Assembly: GCA_030671905.1 (NCBI GenBank)
Contig: DAOVHK010000044.1
Location: 1 to 10,797, forward strand
DNA: 10,797 nt
Reading direction: 5' to 3'
Origin: Clostridia bacterium
GTDB lineage: Bacteria > UBA6262 > WVXT01
Every line of letters begins with the position of its first letter. Positions within the stretch are counted from its first letter, which is position 1. The translations under genes and the position numbers were made by a program. Shown here piece after piece: positions 7,472 to 10,797 of this stretch. The notes under the pieces are model-generated. The model was given only the letters and a program-made list of their open reading frames with translations, was not told where the DNA came from and ran no database searches.

Positions 7472-7502
7472 AAAGGGCAGGTCGGTCGCCCTTTAGGGTG
7501 AC
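7472..7502 (+). promoter_or_regulatory. Two mutually exclusive hairpins in the deaminase leader
   Basis: The 75-base gap between purH and the deaminase gene can fold in two ways that share the same bases. Structure A pairs AAAGGGC (7472-7478) with GCCCTTT (7488-7494), 7 pairs with a 9-base loop. Structure B pairs GTCGCCCT (7485-7492) with AGGGTGAC (7495-7502), 8 pairs including one G-U, with a very tight loop. Structure B ends 5 bases before the ribosome binding site GAGGAG (7508-7513). No U-run follows, so this is not a clear terminator. A regulatory switch, an RNA-processing site or the remnant of a repeat element are all possible. Confidence 0.35.
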
Positions 7503-7517
7503 GAACAGAGGAGAAAC

Positions 7518-7853
7518 ATGGGACGACCATCGTGGGATGACTACTTTATGGAAATTGCTGATGCTGTGGCTAAACGTTCCACCTGTCTGAGGAGGCGAGT
7601 GGGAGCAATCATTGTGCGGGACAAGAGGATTCTTGCCACAGGATATAATGGGGCTTTAACCGGACTGATCCATTGTGAAAAAGTAGGATGTATTCGAGAG
7701 AAGAAAAACATTCCTTCCGGTCAGATGCAGGAAGTGTGCCGGGGACTCCATGCTGAACAGAATGCATTGTTATTTGCTGCTGCCAATGGTGTAAATATAA
7801 AGAATGCTACCATATATTGCACGCATCAACCTTGTATTCTCTGTGCCAAATGA
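7518..7853 (+). CDS. dCMP deaminase / ComEB-like deaminase, truncated by frameshift
   Basis: Zinc-dependent cytidine/deoxycytidylate deaminase family, expected to convert dCMP to dUMP for thymidylate supply. The start MGRPSWDDYFMEIADAVAKRSTC is typical of ComEB/dCMP deaminases. RRRVGAIIV and ILATGYNGALTG follow, then the zinc-ligand and catalytic HAE at residues 78-80 and PCILC (105-109) with both zinc cysteines. C53, C58 and C74 resemble the second-zinc cysteines seen in many of these enzymes. The frame meets TGA at 7851-7853, straight after CAK, giving 111 aa against a usual ~145-150. The missing C-terminus is encoded one frame away at 7850-7960, so the gene is broken by one missing base, probably in the AAA run at 7848-7850. 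GAGGAG (7508-7513) is the ribosome binding site. Whether the break is real or an assembly/read error cannot be decided here. Confidence 0.88.
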   Translation: MGRPSWDDYFMEIADAVAKRSTCLRRRVGAIIVRDKRILATGYNGALTGLIHCEKVGCIREKKNIPSGQMQEVCRGLHAEQNALLFAAANGVNIKNATIYCTHQPCILCAK

Positions 7854-7960
7854 TAATTCAGACCGGGATAACTCGAGCCGTTTTTAAAGGTGAATATCCT
7901 GATGAGATGGCGCAGGAACTATTTAAAGAAGCAAAAGCGGAGCTTTGCCAGTTAAAATAG
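7850..7960 (+). pseudogene. Frameshifted C-terminal remainder of the dCMP deaminase
   Basis: Reads MIIQTGITRAVFKGEYPDEM and onward to a TAG at 7958-7960, 36 residues. This is the expected continuation of a dCMP deaminase after its PCxxCAK zinc motif: the family usually has a KxLIxAGI-like strand and then a YPD segment. One extra A in the AAA run at 7848-7850 would join it to the upstream frame and give a normal protein of about 147 aa. The ATG at 7850-7852 overlaps the upstream TGA as ATGA, so reinitiation could in principle make this peptide separately. No classical slippery heptamer is present, so programmed frameshifting is unlikely. Confidence 0.75.
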
Positions 7961-7994
7961 AAGCTAAAATATAGTTTATTTATGGGGAGGATAA

Positions 7995-9287
7995 ATGATT
8001 TCTCGCTACACTCTTCCTAAAATGGGTAAAATCTGGACTGACGAAAACAGATTCAGGATAATGATGGAGATTGAGATAGCTGTTTGTGAAGCTCTGAGTA
8101 ATCTTGGAGAGATTCCCAGAAGTGCGCTCATTAAAATTAAGAGAAAAGCACGCTTTAACTTGGCAAGGATTAAAAAGATAGAGAGCAAAGTGCATCACGA
8201 TGTGATTGCCTTTGTATCTTCTTTGAGCGAGAGTGTAGGTAAAGAAGGAAGATATATTCATCTGGGCTTAACTTCTTCTGATATTCTGGATACTGCACTG
8301 GCTGTGCAGATGATTGAGGCAATAGATATTTTAATCGAGGACCTGGAGAATCTTTCCCGGACTCTGAAGAAGAGAGCCATAAAACATAAGAATACAATAA
8401 TGGTAGGAAGAACCCATGGAGTCCATGCTGAGCCGACTACTTTTGGGCTGAAACTGGCGCTCTGGTATCAGGAGACCTTGAGAAACTTAGAGAGACTCAG
8501 GCGGGCAAGGGAAGTGATTGGTGTGGGAAAAATCTCAGGAGCAGTGGGAACTTATGCTCATGTGAATCCTAAAGTGGAACTCTATGTCTGTAAAAAACTT
8601 AGGTTGAAGCCAGCCCCCATTTCCACACAGATAATTCAAAGAGATCGCCATGCCGAATACCTTTCCCTATTGGCGCTGGTAGCCGCATCGCTGGAGAAAT
8701 TTGCCTTGGAAATCAGAAACCTCCAGAGGACTGAGATTCTGGAGGTAGAAGAGTATTTCAGCCCTACTCAGAAAGGTTCTTCAGCAATGCCCCACAAGAA
8801 GAACCCCATAACTTGTGAGAGAATTTGTGGACTGGCGCGTCTTGTTCGCTCCAATGGGTTAGCTTCCTTAGAGAATATACCTCTATGGCACGAGAGAGAC
8901 ATTACACATTCCTCTGTGGAAAGAGTTATTATTCCTGATAGTACAATTCTCCTCGATTATATGTTGCAGAAGTTCGAAAATATTGTGAGAAGACTCGTAG
9001 TCTATCCTCAGAATATGAAGAAGAATCTGGAGAAAAGTAAAAATGCCATTTTCTCCCAGAGAGTTCTTCTGGGACTGGTAAAAAAAGGGCTTTCTCGAGA
9101 GAAGGCATATGAGTTGACTCAAAGAAATGCTATGAGAGCCTGGAAGGAAAGTAGTGAATATCGCGAGCTTCTAAAAAAGGACAAGGAAGTGGGAAAATAT
9201 CTTACAAAAAGAGAAATCGATGCCTGCTTTGATCTCAACTATTACTTGAGATATGTGAATATAATCTTTAAACGGCTAAAACTGTAA
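7995..9287 (+). CDS. purB: Adenylosuccinate lyase PurB
   Basis: Fumarase/aspartase-superfamily lyase that releases fumarate at two points: SAICAR to AICAR and adenylosuccinate to AMP. It is active as a homotetramer in the cytosol. At 430 aa it matches the short bacterial form. Residues known in the B. subtilis enzyme appear at the same numbers: H68 (HHDV), H89 (IHLGLTSSD), H141 (GRTHG), K268 and E275. The superfamily signature is GSSAMPHKKNPI (261-272), which holds the catalytic serine loop. TSSDILDTA and the helical core after residue 105 are intact. The start MISRYTLPKMGKIWTDENRF matches the family, and GGGGAGG (7984-7990) is a strong ribosome binding site 4 bases upstream. It lies 34 bases after the deaminase remainder and 48 before purA, whose product it consumes. 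Confidence 0.98.
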   Translation: MISRYTLPKMGKIWTDENRFRIMMEIEIAVCEALSNLGEIPRSALIKIKRKARFNLARIKKIESKVHHDVIAFVSSLSESVGKEGRYIHLGLTSSDILDTALAVQMIEAIDILIEDLENLSRTLKKRAIKHKNTIMVGRTHGVHAEPTTFGLKLALWYQETLRNLERLRRAREVIGVGKISGAVGTYAHVNPKVELYVCKKLRLKPAPISTQIIQRDRHAEYLSLLALVAASLEKFALEIRNLQRTEILEVEEYFSPTQKGSSAMPHKKNPITCERICGLARLVRSNGLASLENIPLWHERDITHSSVERVIIPDSTILLDYMLQKFENIVRRLVVYPQNMKKNLEKSKNAIFSQRVLLGLVKKGLSREKAYELTQRNAMRAWKESSEYRELLKKDKEVGKYLTKREIDACFDLNYYLRYVNIIFKRLKL

Positions 9288-9335
9288 AGTATCTCTGTTC
9301 CACTTTCAACGGAACGAGGAGGCGGAGCATAAAAT

Positions 9336-10634
9336 ATGGCTACTTTAGTTGTGGTAGGTGCTCAGTGGGGCGACGAAGGTAAAGGCAAAGTTGTCCACCT
9401 TCTCTCAGAGAAGGCCGATTATATTATTCGCTACCAGGGTGGCAACAATGCGGGACATACTGTTGTCTTTAATGGTCAGGAATTCGTTCTCCACTTGGTT
9501 CCATCGGGAATCCTCGAGCCGGGTAAGAAATGTATTATTGGAAGTGGAGTGGTAGTAGATCCCCAGGCACTGGTAGAAGAGATTCGCTTTCTCGAGGGAA
9601 AAGGAATAAAAATAGAAGGCAGGCTTTTTATCAGCGATGCCTGCCATATTATTCTGCCATACCATCGCTGGATGGATCAGCTCAGGGAAACCCAGCAAGG
9701 TAAGCGGAGGATCGGCACTACTCGAAAAGGAATTGGACCAGCCTACGCCGATAAAGTGGCGAGAGTAGGTATAAGAATGGCTGATTTCCTTTCCCTACGC
9801 CTATTCAGGGAACTATTGGAGAGGAACCTGAAAGAAAAGGCGCCTCTTTTAAGGAAAGTGTGCAAGCTCTCTGAGTTGAGGCGAGAGATTCTGGAAAAAA
9901 GAAAAAAGCAGTTACCCATAATTAAAGACCTCGTTGTGGATTCAGCAATAATGATTAACCGGATAGTTTCTCAAGGAAGGAATGTTATCCTGGAGAGTGC
10001 TCAGGGGACTCTACTGGACGTCGATTATGGAAGTTATCCTTATGTTACCTCTTCCAATCCTGTGGCTGGTGGAGCCTGTGTGGGTATAGGTATAGGCCCC
10101 ACTCAGATTGACCGAGTCTTAGGAGTTGTCAAGGCATATACTACCAGGGTAGGAGAGGGACCATTTCCCACAGAGCTTTCCAATAGCATAGGTAAACTAT
10201 TGCAGGAAAAGGGAAAAGAGTTTGGAGCAACTACAGGTCGGCCTCGACGCTGTGGCTGGTTTGACGCCTCTATTGTCCGACATGCGGTTAGGGTAAATGG
10301 TTTGAAGAGTTTGGTCTTGACCAAGCTGGATGTTCTGGATGGGATTGACCCTTTAAAAATTTGCGTAGCATATCGTTACCGGGGAAAATTGATCAGAGAG
10401 TTTCCCACTGGCAGAGAAATTTTCAAAGATTGTAAACCAGTTTATATAGAGTTAAAAGGATGGAAAGAGAAGACTAAAGGCATTCAGAAATTTAATTTAC
10501 TGCCCCAAAATGCAAAGAGATATTTAAGTAAAATAGAAAGCCTGGTTCAGGCAAAAGTCTCCATAGTCTCTATGGGCAGAAGCAGAGAGGAGACGATTGT
10601 AATAGATAAAGACTTGATAGATTTCAATTTTTGA
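9336..10634 (+). CDS. purA: Adenylosuccinate synthetase PurA
   Basis: Joins IMP and aspartate using GTP to make adenylosuccinate, the committed step towards AMP; PurB next door finishes it. The 432 aa length is normal. QWGDEGKGK (residues 10-18) is the GTP-binding loop, with D13 as the catalytic residue. NAGHT holds H41; both numbers match E. coli. GTTRKGIGPAYADKVAR, TSSNPVAGG, VGEGPFPTEL, EFGATTGRPRRCGWFD and LTKLDVLDG follow, covering the IMP, aspartate and guanine sites. Purine-rich GAGGAGG (9316-9322) and GGAG (9324-9327) precede the ATG; the second has the better spacing. A small hairpin, GTTCC (9297-9301) with GGAAC (9311-9315), lies in the 48-base gap after purB. No terminator hairpin follows the stop codon. 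The last codons overlap a promoter for the next gene. Confidence 0.98.
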   Translation: MATLVVVGAQWGDEGKGKVVHLLSEKADYIIRYQGGNNAGHTVVFNGQEFVLHLVPSGILEPGKKCIIGSGVVVDPQALVEEIRFLEGKGIKIEGRLFISDACHIILPYHRWMDQLRETQQGKRRIGTTRKGIGPAYADKVARVGIRMADFLSLRLFRELLERNLKEKAPLLRKVCKLSELRREILEKRKKQLPIIKDLVVDSAIMINRIVSQGRNVILESAQGTLLDVDYGSYPYVTSSNPVAGGACVGIGIGPTQIDRVLGVVKAYTTRVGEGPFPTELSNSIGKLLQEKGKEFGATTGRPRRCGWFDASIVRHAVRVNGLKSLVLTKLDVLDGIDPLKICVAYRYRGKLIREFPTGREIFKDCKPVYIELKGWKEKTKGIQKFNLLPQNAKRYLSKIESLVQAKVSIVSMGRSREETIVIDKDLIDFNF

Positions 10635-10642
10635 TTTATAAT
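10614..10642 (+). promoter_or_regulatory. Sigma70-type promoter for the ABC transporter gene
   Basis: TTGATA (10614-10619, 5 of 6 to the -35 consensus) and a perfect TATAAT (10637-10642) are separated by the optimal 17 bases. The -35 box lies inside the last purA codons and the -10 box just after its stop. Transcription would start near 10649, leaving a leader of about 36 bases to the ATG at 10685. This suggests the transporter has its own transcription, separate from the purine genes. Confidence 0.62.
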
Positions 10643-10684
10643 TACTGCTGTTATTGAGTAGGGGCTGATTCACAGGAGGTAGGA

Positions 10685-10797
10685 ATGGCGCGGGTTGTTT
10701 TAAAGAAGGCAACTAAGATATATCCTGGAGGTGTTATCGGCGCCAAGGATATTAATTTGGAAATTGCTGATAAAGAGTTCTGCATTTTAGTTGGACC
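10685..10797 (+). CDS. ABC transporter ATP-binding protein, MalK/UgpC/MsmX type (3' end cut by window)
   Basis: Only the first 37 residues are present. They begin MARVVLKKATKIYPGGVIGA, and continue through KDINLEI and EFCILVGP. This is the standard N-terminus of MalK/UgpC/MsmX ATPases that energise sugar or glycerol-phosphate importers: the KIYPGG aromatic A-loop, KDINLEI, and the start of the Walker A P-loop (VGP, where family members continue with SGCGKST). The window ends before the Walker A lysine. AGGAGGT (10674-10680) is a near-perfect ribosome binding site 4 bases before the ATG. A promoter overlapping the end of purA suggests a separate transcription unit. The substrate cannot be told from this piece. 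Confidence 0.88.
   Translation, partial: MARVVLKKATKIYPGGVIGAKDINLEIADKEFCILVG

Noticed and set aside
7390..7590. Plus-strand 66-codon open frame bridging purH and the deaminase
   Set aside because: It overlaps the end of purH and the start of the deaminase in another frame, is of odd composition, and matches no family I recognise.
7842..7856. Programmed -1 frameshift joining the deaminase frames
   Set aside because: The site reads GCC AAA TGA with no X XXY YYZ slippery heptamer, and I see no strong downstream stem. A simple one-base loss is more likely.
7945..7975. Possible promoter before purB (TTGCCA ... TATAGT or TAAAAT)
   Set aside because: The spacings are 19 and 14 bases and the matches are weak. 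The region is AT-rich, so chance hits are expected.

Overview
This window is a bacterial purine-biosynthesis cluster in which every gene lies on the + strand. The sequence is moderately AT-rich, has strong GGAGG-type ribosome binding sites and frequent AGA/AGG arginine codons, and is densely packed. PurH is the bifunctional bacterial form, and several genes overlap or almost touch, so much of the region probably behaves as one operon. I cannot assign a species. The mix of ordinary bacterial pur genes with a long PurN-type formyltransferase (recalled from Chloroflexi-like genomes) and a HAD protein resembling a family I associate with methanogens (EhaR-like) suggests an anaerobic or uncultivated lineage. 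That placement is an inference.

Layout: the window opens inside purE (1-471). It continues with a Na+/phosphate cotransporter fused to a PhoU-like domain (490-2127) and purM (2131-3078). Next is a tight trio: a PurN-like formyltransferase (3075-3866), a HAD hydrolase (3870-4862) and a PfkB-family sugar/nucleoside kinase (4867-5787). An 89-base gap with a dispersed repeat of the 'PHPNPLP' type leads into purH (5877-7442). A gap with two competing hairpins then precedes a dCMP-deaminase-like gene (7518-7853). That gene is broken by a one-base frameshift, and its C-terminal remainder is at 7850-7960. purB (7995-9287) and purA (9336-10634) follow. A good sigma70-type promoter overlaps the end of purA and drives the first codons of a sugar-type ABC transporter ATPase (10685 to the window edge).

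How the genes work together: PurM makes AIR, PurE acts on the carboxylated AIR product, PurB acts at SAICAR and again at adenylosuccinate, PurH makes IMP, and PurA commits IMP to AMP. The formyltransferase is the likely GAR transformylase. purF, purD, purL/Q/S, purC and purK are not visible and must lie elsewhere or upstream. The phosphate transporter, HAD protein, kinase and deaminase are the non-canonical members. They fit a theme of phosphate supply and nucleotide/nucleoside interconversion, but the sequence does not prove that role.

I found no CRISPR array, insertion sequence, tRNA or rRNA, and no gene-free stretch over 300 bases. The most notable points are the HAD/kinase pair locked behind the PurN-like gene, the repeat that supplies purH's ribosome binding site, the deaminase frameshift, and the phosphate transporter inside the purine cluster.
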